Shown here one piece after another: positions 9,483 through 19,423 of a stretch of 42,129 bases of DNA. The stretch's first letter is position 1. Each line of letters starts with the position of its first letter. The DNA comes from Dehalococcoidia bacterium. GTDB taxonomy: Bacteria > Chloroflexota > Dehalococcoidia > E44-bin15. The notes beneath the pieces are model-generated. The model worked only from the letters and a program-made list of their open reading frames with translations, was not told the origin of the DNA and did no database searches. A program made the position numbers and the translations under genes. Where the stretch lies: NCBI GenBank assembly GCA_030610655.1, contig JAUWRG010000007.1, forward strand, positions 1 to 42,129, written 5' to 3'.

Positions 9483-9777
9483 ACTCGGATAAGGAAGTGT
9501 ATCCACGTGTATAGTGTCGCTCTCAGGGGGCGATCAGCAACCCGGTACGGTCAGGCTTTCGCGGCGTTAATGAAGCGCTCAGAAAGAAGCTTGGCCTGTT
9601 TCTTTGTCCTCGTATTAGCAAGACGTATCCCGAAATACCTTCATAGCACATTGGTGTGTACATCATAGTAGTCAGAGAGAATACAAGAGACCTGTGCATC
9701 GGGACCCACCGCAGTGACCCCACAGCGGTGGGCACCTCCGAGCTAGCTGGTGTAGTAATCCAGAAAATGAACGATTA
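9483..9777 (+). pseudogene. Remnant of isocitrate / 3-isopropylmalate dehydrogenase
   Basis: Frame-shifted pieces IRKCIHVYSVALRG / NPVRSGFRGVNEALRKKLGLFLCPRISKTYPEIP / IGVYIIVVRENTRDLCIG correspond to VALKGP.TPVGxGFRSxNVALRKxLxLYxxxRPxKxxPG...IVRENTEDLY of the ICDH/IPMDH family. Confidence 0.7.
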
Positions 9778-9831
9778 GAGCCATATCAACCTGCGATGTC
9801 ACGCTCTCGGCATAAGGAGGCAGCACTTTAG

Positions 9832-10239
9832 ATGAGAATAGAGATTTCAACTGAGACACTGTACAGTGATTTTGTCAAGAAGGTTGAGGCTATCAGCGAG
9901 CAAACGCTCATCTCTTGTTATCAATGCGGCAAGTGCTCAGCAGGGTGCCCCATGTGCTTCGCTATGGACCTACTTCCAAGTCAGATTATCCGATTGGCGC
10001 AATTAGGGTTGGAAGATGATATCGCCAAGGCAAACACCATCTGGATATGTGCTTCATGCATCACCTGCTCGGTTCGTTGCCCCAAGGGAGTGGACTTAGC
10101 TAGGGTGATGGAAGCCCTAAGGCTTATCACTTCGAGGAAGAATATCGATCAAGTACAAATACCAGAAATCCCTAAGGAAACCATCGCCCAACTTCCCCAG
10201 GTTGCCATGGTCGGAGGCTTCAGGAAGCTTACTGCTTGA
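9832..10239 (+). CDS. hdrC: Heterodisulfide reductase subunit C-like 4Fe-4S protein
   Basis: CYQCGKCSAGCPMCFAMDLLPSQIIRLAQLG...IWICASCITCSVRCPKGVDL, two CX2CX2CX3C-type motifs typical of HdrC; good RBS (aaggagg) upstream. Confidence 0.88.
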   Translation: MRIEISTETLYSDFVKKVEAISEQTLISCYQCGKCSAGCPMCFAMDLLPSQIIRLAQLGLEDDIAKANTIWICASCITCSVRCPKGVDLARVMEALRLITSRKNIDQVQIPEIPKETIAQLPQVAMVGGFRKLTA

Positions 10240-10249
10240 GGAGAAAAAG

Positions 10250-11131
10250 ATGAGTCTGAGCTATTATCCAGGATGCACCCTAAAGACAAAAGCCAAGAAC
10301 GCGGAGGATTCTGCAATCGCCGCTATGGCAGCGCTGGGGATAGAGTTGGTGGAATTACCAAGGTGGAACTGCTGCGGGACGGTGTATTCCTTTGCCGGCG
10401 ATGAAGAACTACACCAGTTGGCTCCAGTTCGTAATCTCATCAGGGTGAAGGAAACGGGTGGCGACAGAGTAGCAACCATCTGCTCCTTCTGTTATAACAC
10501 GTTGAAGAGAGCCAACCTGCTGGTAACCAGCAATCCTGAGAAGATGCACACTATCAATACCTTCATGGAGGAAGAGATAGACTATGAAGGTGATGTTGAA
10601 GTGGTTCACCTTCTGGAGGTATTGAGGGACGATATAGGGTGGGAAACCATCGCTGAGAAGGTGCAGGTCCCCCTGACTGGACTGAAAGTGGCACCCTACT
10701 ACGGATGCACCCTGCTCCGACCACAAGAAATAGCTATAGATGATGTGGAAAGACCCACCATAATGCACGATTTGCTCAAAGCTCTGGGCGCTGACGTTGT
10801 AGACTTCCCCTACGCCACCGAGTGCTGCGGCTCTTATCAAATTATAAGCAATCCAGATTATGTTTCGCAGCGTGTCTGGGATATTCTGAGTTCGGCAATG
10901 CGTAGGAAAGCCGATGCAATAGTCCTGAGCTGCCCGCTTTGCGATGCCAACCTCGGTCAAACGCAGAAGGAGCTGATGCAAACGCACAGCGAGTTCAAAG
11001 GAATACCGATACTCTATTTTACCCAGCTTCTCGCTCTGGCACTGGGACTGGATCCTGAGATTTGCCGGCTTGAGCTGAACTACGTAGACCCACGACCACT
11101 ACTGGAAAGTAAGGAACTATTGAGGCAGTAA
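10250..11131 (+). CDS. hdrB: Heterodisulfide reductase subunit B-like, two CCG domains
   Basis: YYPGCTLKTKAK...NCCG...CSFCYNTLK and YYGCTLLRP...ECCG...CPLCDANL; start at internal ATG after ggagaaaaag. Confidence 0.9.
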   Translation: MSLSYYPGCTLKTKAKNAEDSAIAAMAALGIELVELPRWNCCGTVYSFAGDEELHQLAPVRNLIRVKETGGDRVATICSFCYNTLKRANLLVTSNPEKMHTINTFMEEEIDYEGDVEVVHLLEVLRDDIGWETIAEKVQVPLTGLKVAPYYGCTLLRPQEIAIDDVERPTIMHDLLKALGADVVDFPYATECCGSYQIISNPDYVSQRVWDILSSAMRRKADAIVLSCPLCDANLGQTQKELMQTHSEFKGIPILYFTQLLALALGLDPEICRLELNYVDPRPLLESKELLRQ

Positions 11132-11132
11132 C

Positions 11133-12860
11133 ATGGAACGGATTGGTGTTTTCGTCTGCCATTGTAAACTTATGGCATATATGGACACTGGGACAGTTGT
11201 GGAGGCCATCAGTAAGAAACCAGACGTAGTTCATGCTGCAGCTTACGAAGATCTGTGCCTTGCGCCAGGGCTGGAGCAGGTCAAAGACACCATTAAGAAC
11301 GAAAAGCTAGACGGAGTATTGATCACCAGTTGCTCCCCGGTTCTTCACCAAGAGGTCTTGCGCCAGGCTGTAACCGCCGCTGGCCTTGAGGCTCACCAGA
11401 TGCAAGCTGTCGACATCAGAAGCCAGAATGGCGTCAAAGAGAATACAGAGAGAGCTATTGAGGCCATCTCGAGCGCCTTGGACAAGCTGAAGGCAAGCCT
11501 GCCCCCTGTGCGCACCAAGGTGCCTATCACCAAGAAGGTCCTGGTTATCGGCGGTGGCATTGCCGGGATCCGAGCATCTTTGGACATCGCTGATGGTGGC
11601 TACGAGGTTATTCTGGTGGAAAGGACCCACAGCATCGGAGGACACATGATCCAGTACTCGGAGACATTCCCCACACTGGACTGCCCCCAGTGTATTGAGA
11701 CCCCGCTGATGACGGATACCGGCCAGCACGATAACATAACCATCTATGCCTATAGCGAGATTGAGGAAGTCACGGGAAGTATCGGAAAGTTCAAGGTTAA
11801 GATAAGAAGAAAGGCAGCCTATGTCGATTGGGACAAGTGCAATGGCTGTTTAATGTGCATAGAGAAGTGTCCACCCAGGGTCTTGTCCGAATACGAACGA
11901 TATCTGGATATGCCAAAGAGACAGGCCCATCGCAGGGCAATTTGGGTCCCTCACGCTCAAGCCGTCCCCATGAGACCCATCATAGATAAGGATCATTGCC
12001 TTTACTTCACCAAAGGGAAATGTCGGGTATGTGAGCAGGCATGCCCCAGTAAGGCTATCGACTTCACTCAACAAGAGAGCTTCGTAGAAATAGAAGTTGG
12101 AGCAATCGTTGTAGCTTCAGGCTTTGACCTCATGCCCAAGAGTGCGATTAAAGAATATGAACTGGACAAAGACATCCTCGAGGGCATTGAGTTCGAGCGC
12201 ATCCTTTGTCCGGCAGGCCCCACTGCAGGCAAAGTCATAAGGCCATCCGATGGCAGGGAGCCAAAGACAGTGGCATTCATCTCCTGCTGCGGCTCCCGCG
12301 ACCCAGAGCATGGCGTCCCCTATTGCTCCAAGGTGTGCTGCATGTACTTGGTGAAGATGGCACTTCTATACATGCACGCTGTTCACGACGGTCAAACATT
12401 CATCTTCTATATAGATATTCGTACCACAGGTAAGGGGTATGAAGAGTTCGTTCAAAGAGCAGTGACGGAGGATAACGTCCTCTATCTCAGGGGCAAAGTA
12501 TCCAAAATTTTTCGGGATGGCGATAAGATCAAGGTCTGGGGCGCAGATACATTGACCGGAAAAAGAATAGAGATGGCTGTTGACCTTGTTGTCCTGGGGA
12601 TGGCGATGCTGCCCAGCGAGGGAGTAAAAGAGCTTGCCGATAAACTGGGTATCGCCACTGACGAACATGGATTTATGGTTGAGCTACATTCCAAGCTTCG
12701 TCCTATGGAGAGCTCAGTTCCCGGGATATACCTCGCTGGCTGCTGCCAGGGACCAAAAGATATCCAAGATACAGTGGCTCAGGGAGGAGGAGCAGCAAGC
12801 AAGGTTCTGGCACTATTCGCTCAAGATGAAGTTATATTGGAAGAGGCGGCAGTACGCTAA
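11133..12860 (+). CDS. hdrA: HdrA-like FAD/Fe-S subunit, 575 aa
   Basis: RIGVFVCHC, VLVIGGGIAGIRASLDIADGGYEVILVE, TFPTLDCPQC, ferredoxin insert CNGCLMCIEKCP and CRVCEQACPSKAIDF, FISCCGSRD. Confidence 0.92.
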   Translation: MERIGVFVCHCKLMAYMDTGTVVEAISKKPDVVHAAAYEDLCLAPGLEQVKDTIKNEKLDGVLITSCSPVLHQEVLRQAVTAAGLEAHQMQAVDIRSQNGVKENTERAIEAISSALDKLKASLPPVRTKVPITKKVLVIGGGIAGIRASLDIADGGYEVILVERTHSIGGHMIQYSETFPTLDCPQCIETPLMTDTGQHDNITIYAYSEIEEVTGSIGKFKVKIRRKAAYVDWDKCNGCLMCIEKCPPRVLSEYERYLDMPKRQAHRRAIWVPHAQAVPMRPIIDKDHCLYFTKGKCRVCEQACPSKAIDFTQQESFVEIEVGAIVVASGFDLMPKSAIKEYELDKDILEGIEFERILCPAGPTAGKVIRPSDGREPKTVAFISCCGSRDPEHGVPYCSKVCCMYLVKMALLYMHAVHDGQTFIFYIDIRTTGKGYEEFVQRAVTEDNVLYLRGKVSKIFRDGDKIKVWGADTLTGKRIEMAVDLVVLGMAMLPSEGVKELADKLGIATDEHGFMVELHSKLRPMESSVPGIYLAGCCQGPKDIQDTVAQGGGAASKVLALFAQDEVILEEAAVR

Positions 12861-14818
12861 TGGAGAAAAGGATTGGTGTTTTTGTCTGTCACTGCGGCTT
12901 GAACATCGCCGGCACCGTGGATGTGGAGCAGGTTGTGGAGGCGGTCAAGGATTATCCTGATGTGGTCTATGCTGGCAACTACATCTATATGTGCTCCGAC
13001 CCCGGGCAGGAACTGGTGAGGACGACAATAAGAGAACAAAACCTAAACGGCGTTGTGATGTCGAATTGCTCCCCCCTAATGCACGAGAAGACCTTCCGCC
13101 GCGTGGCAACCAAAGCGGGTTTAAACCCCTATCTCCTTGAGATAGCCAATATCAGGGAGGATGTCAGTTGGCCTCACGAAAACGAGAAGGAGCTAGCCAC
13201 TAAAAAGGCCATATCCATTGTCAAGATGGCAATTGAGAAGCTGAAGCGAAATGTAGAACTGACCCCCATGGTCGTCCCTCTTCATAAGAGAGCGCTAGTA
13301 GTCGGGGGAGGGATCGCTGGCATAACAGCAGCGCTTGAAATCGCTAGCGCTGGTTATGAGGTAATAGTGGTGGAAAAACTACCCTACGTAGGTGGACACG
13401 CCGCACAGCTAGCAGGAACTTTCCCCACCCTTGATCGCGTGCCGTGCCTTATGGCCCCCATGATAGCTAAAATGATCTCACATCCCAAAATAAAGGTCTA
13501 TACCAATGCAGAGGTGGACGAGGTCTCAGGCTATGTGGGTAACTTCATAGTAAAGATCAAGACAAGCCCTTCCTACATAGACGAAGGAAAGTGCAATAAT
13601 TGCGGGCTCTGTTTAGAAAAATGCCCTGTTACCTGCCCCTCCGAGTTTGACTGCGGGCTCGCTGAGAGGAAAGCTATCTATATCACACCACCGGAAACGA
13701 TGTCCCAAAAGGTGCTTATCGACCCTGGAAACTGCCTTCATTTGAATGGTGATGAGTGCCGCGCTTGTGAGGAGATTTGCCCTACAAAAGCCATCGACTT
13801 CCTCCAGCAAGGAATCACTGTGGAGAAGACAGTGGGGGCCATCATCGTGGCTACGGGATATGGACTCTGGGACAAAAAGAATATCCCCGAATATGAATCA
13901 GACCCCGATGTCATCGATGGGCTCCAGTTCGAGAGGATACTCTCACCCTCGGGTCCCACTGGAGGCGATATCCGAAGGCCGTCGGATGGCAAGGTCCCCA
14001 AGCAGATAGTGTTTATCTCCTGTTGTGGCTCCCGCGACCCAGAGCATGGCTTCACCTATTGCTCCAGAGTTTGTTGCATGTATATAGCGAAGCAGGCGGT
14101 GCTTTATAGCAGGACTGTGCCCGGCGGACAGGCCTATGTCTTCTACATGGATATCAGGTCTGATTCAAAGGGATACGAAGAATTCGTCAAGAGCGCAATG
14201 GAGGAGGAACGGGTATTGTACCTCAGAGGGAGGGTATCCAAGCTCTTCAGAGATGGAGATAAGATCAAAGTCTGGGGATCCGATACCCTGAGTGGCAAGA
14301 GTGTTGAGATCTCCGCTGACCTTGTAATCATGGCCACAGCTATGACGCCAAGAGAGGGAGCTATCGCGCTGGCGAGGAAGCTGAATGTTACCGTCGATGC
14401 CATAGGCTTCTTGACCGAAGCACATCCCAAGCTCCAGCCAGTGGAAACACTAACAACCGGCATTTATCTAGCTGGTACTGTGCAATGGCCGAGGGATATC
14501 CCAGATTCAATTGCTTCAACCGGCGGCGCAGTCAGCAAAGTGCTCTCCATGTTCTCCAGGAAGGAGCTGCTTCATGAGCCTACGATAGCTTGGCCCGATG
14601 AAGAGGTTTGCAGCGGGTGTGGGATTTGCGCCTCCGTTTGCACCTATAATGCCATAGAGATCGACCCAATAAAGAGGGTAGCAAAGGTCAATGAGGCGGT
14701 CTGTGAGAGCTGTGGTGCTTGCATTGCATCCTGCCCCTCAGGGGCGATGCGGCACAAGAACTGGAATGCAAGGCAGTTTATGGACATGATAGACATAGCT
14801 ACAGGAGCATATGTATAA
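12860..14818 (+). CDS. hdrA: HdrA-like FAD/Fe-S subunit with C-terminal 2x[4Fe-4S] domain, 652 aa
   Basis: RIGVFVCHCGLNIAG, ALVVGGGIAGITAALEIASAGYEVIVVE, TFPTLDRVPC, C-terminal CSGCGICASVC...CESCGACIASCPSGA; overlaps the preceding stop by 1 bp. Confidence 0.92.
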   Translation: MEKRIGVFVCHCGLNIAGTVDVEQVVEAVKDYPDVVYAGNYIYMCSDPGQELVRTTIREQNLNGVVMSNCSPLMHEKTFRRVATKAGLNPYLLEIANIREDVSWPHENEKELATKKAISIVKMAIEKLKRNVELTPMVVPLHKRALVVGGGIAGITAALEIASAGYEVIVVEKLPYVGGHAAQLAGTFPTLDRVPCLMAPMIAKMISHPKIKVYTNAEVDEVSGYVGNFIVKIKTSPSYIDEGKCNNCGLCLEKCPVTCPSEFDCGLAERKAIYITPPETMSQKVLIDPGNCLHLNGDECRACEEICPTKAIDFLQQGITVEKTVGAIIVATGYGLWDKKNIPEYESDPDVIDGLQFERILSPSGPTGGDIRRPSDGKVPKQIVFISCCGSRDPEHGFTYCSRVCCMYIAKQAVLYSRTVPGGQAYVFYMDIRSDSKGYEEFVKSAMEEERVLYLRGRVSKLFRDGDKIKVWGSDTLSGKSVEISADLVIMATAMTPREGAIALARKLNVTVDAIGFLTEAHPKLQPVETLTTGIYLAGTVQWPRDIPDSIASTGGAVSKVLSMFSRKELLHEPTIAWPDEEVCSGCGICASVCTYNAIEIDPIKRVAKVNEAVCESCGACIASCPSGAMRHKNWNARQFMDMIDIATGAYV

Positions 14819-17800
14819 ATGGTAGGAGCAGTACTCGTTATAGGTGCTGGGATCGGTGGCATTAAATGCTCCTTAGATCTCGCCGAATCGGGATTCAAGG
14901 TCTATCTCGCCGACCAAAGCCCTTTTATAGGAGGAACGCTCGCCCAATTGGATAGATGGTTTCCCGACAATCACTGTGGGATGTGCAAGATACTGCCCAT
15001 CTTCTCCAGGGATGAATCCTCCCAGTTTTGCCTCCGCCGAGGACTGTATCACCCCAATATCGAGCTTTTACCCCTTTCTACTGTGAGTCAGATAGATGGT
15101 AACACCGGCAATTTCCAGGCCACTTTAAGTATCAAGCCCCGAGGGGTGAGGAAGGAGCTTTGCGTAAGCTGTGATCTCTGCGCCCAGGTCTGTCCTGTGG
15201 AGGTACCCAGCGAGTTTAACGAAGGGCTGGAAAATCGCAAAGCAATCTACCTTCGTAACCCCCTGGCAATATCCAGTGGCTATGCTATTGATTGGGGCTC
15301 GTGCACCAAATGCGGTGCCTGTGTGGAGAAGTGCCCCACTGATGCCATAGACCTGTCACAGGAAGAGGAGACGAGGAAGCTTGACGTAGGCGCCATCGTC
15401 CTGAGCGCTGGCTTTGAGGAATTCAATCCTCGACCCTGGAGTCAGTACGGTTACAAACGCCATCCTAATGTGATAACCAGCATCCAGTTCGAGCGAATGC
15501 TTAGCGCCAGCGGACCCACGGCAGGAGAAATCCTCCGACCATCCGATAATCAGCCTCCTAAGTCCATAGCATTCCTGCAATGCGTCGGCTCCAGAACTAA
15601 GGAGAGAGATTATTGCTCTTCCGCCTGCTGTATGTATGCCCTCAAAGAAGCGGTACTGGCTAAGGAGAAAAACCCTGAGCTTGATACCGAGATCTTCTAC
15701 ATGGATTTGAGAGCCTTTGGCAAAGGCTATTACCGCTATTATGAGCAGGCAAAAGGGGAGTTTGGGGTCAAGTTTACCCGCTGCCGCATCCCCACCATAA
15801 AGCAAGACCCCGCCACTAAGAATCTGTTTTTCACCGCCATAGGTGAGGATGGTGGGTTGGTGAGACGAGAGTTCGACCTAGTGGTGCTATCTGTTGGCCA
15901 AACCCCATCGCCTCGTTTCCTTGAGTTAGGCGAAGTCTTGGGCATAGAACTCAATAAGTGGGGATTTTGTAAAACACAGGAGCTTTCTCCTACAGAAACC
16001 TCCCAAGATGGCGTATTCGTATGCGGCTCTGCCTCTGCTCCCAAAGACATCGCTGATACCCTGGTGGAAGCTAGCGCTGCGGCATGTCAGGTCTCCAAAC
16101 TGCTTTCCTCCCAGCGTGGTCAATTGATAACCACGAAAGACTATCCTGAAGAGCTGGATCTTAGCGAGGCGGAGGCACGGGCTGCTATTTTCCTCTGCAC
16201 TTGTGGTGAGGAGATCGCATCAATGCTAGATATGGAAGAGATGCTTGATTTCGCAAAAGGTCTCCCTGGTGTAGTTTATGTTGAACAAACTCCCTACCTT
16301 TGCCAAAAAGATGCCTTGGAGCAAGTGAAGGGGAAAATAAAGGAGCACGAAGTCAATCGTGTGGTCTTCGCCGCCTGTTCCGACATCACCTATGAGAAGC
16401 TTTTCATTGATGCAATGAGAGATGTGGGGCTAACCCCCTCCCTTCTAGAGTTGGTGAATTTTCGGGAGCAGCTTTGCTCGATTAATCCAGATCACAAAAA
16501 GCAGGCAATGGAAAAGGCAAAAATCCTGGTTGCTATCGCCTTAGAACGGGTTAGAACCCAAGAACCTTTGCACCTTGTCTCTCAGAATGTCGAACACCAA
16601 GCACTGGTTATTGGTGGTGGCCTGGCTGGATTGACCGCTGCTCTGTCACTGGCGGAGCAGGGTTTCGAGGTTCAGCTAGCCGAGAGAACGGCCGAATTAG
16701 GTGGTAACCTGAGGCATATTTTTTCTATCCTAGAGGGCGGCGATCCCCAAGCTCTACGCCAGAATCTAATCAAGAGGGTGGAGGAAAACCCGCTCATTCG
16801 CCTTCACACAGAAACTGAGGTCATCGAGGTCTCGGGCTATGCCGGGAACTTCGAGGCAGTCCTCAAAGACACGGACTCGACACATGAACCCATAAAGGTA
16901 GGGGCAATCATCATTGCCACCGGCGGCGAAGCCTATGAGCCCAATGAGTATTGCTATGACCAAAGCGAAAGTGTCATGACACAAGCCGAACTGGAACAGC
17001 AACTGGCCTCTGGCAAACTTGATGTCACGGAGCTCGGCTCAGTGGTGATGATTCAGTGCGTTGGTTCCAGAGACAAGGAGAGGCCATATTGCAGCCGAGT
17101 CTGCTGTTCTCAGGCAATCAAGAATTCCCTAAGTCTAAAAGAGAGAAACCCTGAGATCGACATATTTGTCCTTCATCGGGATGTTATGAGCTACGGGTTC
17201 AAAGAAGAATATTATTCTCAGGCCCGAGAAAAGGGTGTCCTTTTCGTTAATTATGACTTGGATCGCAAGCCAGAAGTGACAATCGAAGGAGAAAGGCTCA
17301 TTGTCCAGACCATTGAGCCTACAACGGGCGGCGTCCTGAAAATAGAGCCCGATTTATTAATACTGAGTACAGGAATTGTCCCCAACGATAATAATATACT
17401 TGCCCAAATGCTCAATCTGGAACTGACTGAAGATGGATTCTTCAAAGAGGCAGAGGTAAAATTCCGCCCTGTGGATTTCGTGATTAATGGTATCTTTTTG
17501 TGCGGGCTTGCCCATTCGCCGAGAGGCATCACCGAGACTATAGCTCAGGCCCAGGCTGCAGCGCAGCGGGCAGCATCTATCCTTTCCCGAGAGCGATTGG
17601 AGTCGGGGAGAGTCGGCTCTGAGGTCAATGAGAGGCGCTGCAGCGGCTGTGAGCTTTGCGTCTCAGCTTGTCCCTATAATGCGCGGTTTAAAGATACCGA
17701 TAAAGGAGTGGTTGTTGTAATTGAGGCGCTTTGTCAGGGCTGCGGCGCTTGCGTCGCCATCTGCCCTAGCGGTGCAGCAAAGCTAAGGGGATTCACCGAT

Positions 17801-17836
17801 AAGCAGGTCTTCTCGGTGATGGATGCCGTGATCTAA
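14819..17836 (+). CDS. hdrA: Fused tandem HdrA-like protein (two HdrA modules), 1005 aa
   Basis: First module VLVIGAGIGGIKCSLDLAESGFKVYLAD...CGMCKILP; second module begins AAIFLCTCGEEIASMLDMEEMLDFAKGLPGVVYVEQ and ALVIGGGLAGLTAALSLAEQGFEVQLAE; C-terminal CSGCELCVSACP...CQGCGACVAICPSGA. Confidence 0.9.
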   Translation: MVGAVLVIGAGIGGIKCSLDLAESGFKVYLADQSPFIGGTLAQLDRWFPDNHCGMCKILPIFSRDESSQFCLRRGLYHPNIELLPLSTVSQIDGNTGNFQATLSIKPRGVRKELCVSCDLCAQVCPVEVPSEFNEGLENRKAIYLRNPLAISSGYAIDWGSCTKCGACVEKCPTDAIDLSQEEETRKLDVGAIVLSAGFEEFNPRPWSQYGYKRHPNVITSIQFERMLSASGPTAGEILRPSDNQPPKSIAFLQCVGSRTKERDYCSSACCMYALKEAVLAKEKNPELDTEIFYMDLRAFGKGYYRYYEQAKGEFGVKFTRCRIPTIKQDPATKNLFFTAIGEDGGLVRREFDLVVLSVGQTPSPRFLELGEVLGIELNKWGFCKTQELSPTETSQDGVFVCGSASAPKDIADTLVEASAAACQVSKLLSSQRGQLITTKDYPEELDLSEAEARAAIFLCTCGEEIASMLDMEEMLDFAKGLPGVVYVEQTPYLCQKDALEQVKGKIKEHEVNRVVFAACSDITYEKLFIDAMRDVGLTPSLLELVNFREQLCSINPDHKKQAMEKAKILVAIALERVRTQEPLHLVSQNVEHQALVIGGGLAGLTAALSLAEQGFEVQLAERTAELGGNLRHIFSILEGGDPQALRQNLIKRVEENPLIRLHTETEVIEVSGYAGNFEAVLKDTDSTHEPIKVGAIIIATGGEAYEPNEYCYDQSESVMTQAELEQQLASGKLDVTELGSVVMIQCVGSRDKERPYCSRVCCSQAIKNSLSLKERNPEIDIFVLHRDVMSYGFKEEYYSQAREKGVLFVNYDLDRKPEVTIEGERLIVQTIEPTTGGVLKIEPDLLILSTGIVPNDNNILAQMLNLELTEDGFFKEAEVKFRPVDFVINGIFLCGLAHSPRGITETIAQAQAAAQRAASILSRERLESGRVGSEVNERRCSGCELCVSACPYNARFKDTDKGVVVVIEALCQGCGACVAICPSGAAKLRGFTDKQVFSVMDAVI

Positions 17837-17848
17837 AAGGAGGCCGCC

Positions 17849-18277
17849 TTGCAAGAAGACGAGTTTGAACCTAATATCGTGGGTTTGCTATGTCACTGGT
17901 GTACATATACCGCTGCCGACTTGGCTGGCACTACGAGAACGCAATATCCCACCAATATCCGCCCAATTCAAACCATGTGCAGTGGAATGGTGGACCCTGT
18001 TTACGTGCTATGGGCTCTCCTCGGTGGAGCCGACGGAGTTATGATCGGGGCATGTCACCCCGCCGACTGCCACTACGTATCGGGCAACTATAAGTGTAGA
18101 AGGAAGACCGCCGTCCTTAAAAGCATTCTCAATACCTTGGGGCTCGAGGATGATCGCGTTTGGCTCTGCTGGATTAGCGCCGCTGAAGGGCAAAAGTTCG
18201 CCAATACGGTGGCCAAGATGGTCGATGAACTGAAGAAAAAGGGGCCTAACCCCATAAATGCATATTGGTCTACTTAG
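17849..18277 (+). CDS. mvhD: MvhD/FlxD-like iron-sulfur subunit (hydrogenase delta family), 142 aa
   Basis: LLCHWCTYTAADLAGTTRTQYPTNIRPIQTMCSGMVDPVYVLWALLGGADGVMIGACHPADCHYVSGNYKCRR; probable TTG start after aaggagg. Confidence 0.92.
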   Translation: MQEDEFEPNIVGLLCHWCTYTAADLAGTTRTQYPTNIRPIQTMCSGMVDPVYVLWALLGGADGVMIGACHPADCHYVSGNYKCRRKTAVLKSILNTLGLEDDRVWLCWISAAEGQKFANTVAKMVDELKKKGPNPINAYWST

Positions 18278-18286
18278 GAAGATACA

Positions 18287-19423
18287 ATGACGAGATCTGC
18301 AATATTAGAGGTTCAAAACGGAAATCTGATCGAGACCCTTAACAACCTTTGGCGTCAGCTATTGGAAAAAGGGCTTGTAGATGCCCTACTTATTCCCCAG
18401 GAGCTTCCTTCTGGAATCAATGTAGTGCAAACTCTAGTGAGCGACGTCCAGAAGCTTGAGTCCCCTAATCCCCTTTCTCCAGTTATGCCGGTAAACACGG
18501 CGAGGATCGTCTCCCAGATGACTAAGGTTACACCTAGCCCAAAGAAAGTGGGGGTGGTACTCAGATCATGCGAACTTAGGGCTCTCATCGAGTTGGTAAA
18601 ACTGAAGCAGGCATCGCTGGAGAACATAGTTTTGATAGGGATAGATTGCTTCGGCACCTATTCTGTGAAGGACTATAAGAACCTTGCCCAAGACGGTTCC
18701 TCTCCCAAAGACGCTTTCATAAAGGCGGTAAGGGAGGGAAAGGAAGACCCATCCCTGAGGCAGGTTTGCCAGATGTGCGAATACCCCATCCCTATGAACG
18801 CCGACATAACAATTGGACTGATAGGTATTGACTTTGAGAAAAGCATCCTTATCCAGGCATCCAGTACAGAGGGAGAGGCAATCCTAGAAGCCCTGGAGCT
18901 TACGGACAGCCCAGAAGCAGAGGTTACCAAGCGAGACGAAGCCATCGCCAAACTTATCGAACAACGAACTAAAAAGAGAGACGAGATTCTGGAGCAGACC
19001 CAAAAAGATATATCTGGGATAGACAATCTCATGAGGACACTCGCCCCCTGCATCAATTGTCATAATTGCAGGGATGTCTGCCCCCTTTGCTTCTGCAAGG
19101 AATGCTTCTTTGATTCACCCACCTTCGAAATGGAATCAGAGAAGTATCTGGGCTGGTCGGAGAGGAAAGGAACAATAAGGATGCCCACCCATACCCTGCT
19201 ATTCCATCTCACCAGGATGTCCCACATGGTCACCTCCTGTGTAGGATGTGGAATGTGTTATGAGGCTTGCCCTAATGAGGTACCTGTCGCCAATATCTTC
19301 CGCCTCGTTGGCCTAAATACACAGAAGATATTTGACTACGTCCCGGGTCGAAGCCTGGAGGATGAACTTCCTGTAACCACGTATCAAGAGCGCGAGCTCC
19401 TGGGCGTCCCGGAGAAATTGTGA
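18287..19423 (+). CDS. FrhB/FdhB-like (coenzyme F420 hydrogenase/dehydrogenase beta-subunit family) Fe-S protein, 378 aa
   Basis: VGVVLRSCELRALIELVKLKQASLENIVLIGIDCFGTYS plus Cys-rich CINCHNCRDVCPLCFCKECFF and CVGCGMCYEACPNEVPVANIF. Confidence 0.8.
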   Translation: MTRSAILEVQNGNLIETLNNLWRQLLEKGLVDALLIPQELPSGINVVQTLVSDVQKLESPNPLSPVMPVNTARIVSQMTKVTPSPKKVGVVLRSCELRALIELVKLKQASLENIVLIGIDCFGTYSVKDYKNLAQDGSSPKDAFIKAVREGKEDPSLRQVCQMCEYPIPMNADITIGLIGIDFEKSILIQASSTEGEAILEALELTDSPEAEVTKRDEAIAKLIEQRTKKRDEILEQTQKDISGIDNLMRTLAPCINCHNCRDVCPLCFCKECFFDSPTFEMESEKYLGWSERKGTIRMPTHTLLFHLTRMSHMVTSCVGCGMCYEACPNEVPVANIFRLVGLNTQKIFDYVPGRSLEDELPVTTYQERELLGVPEKL

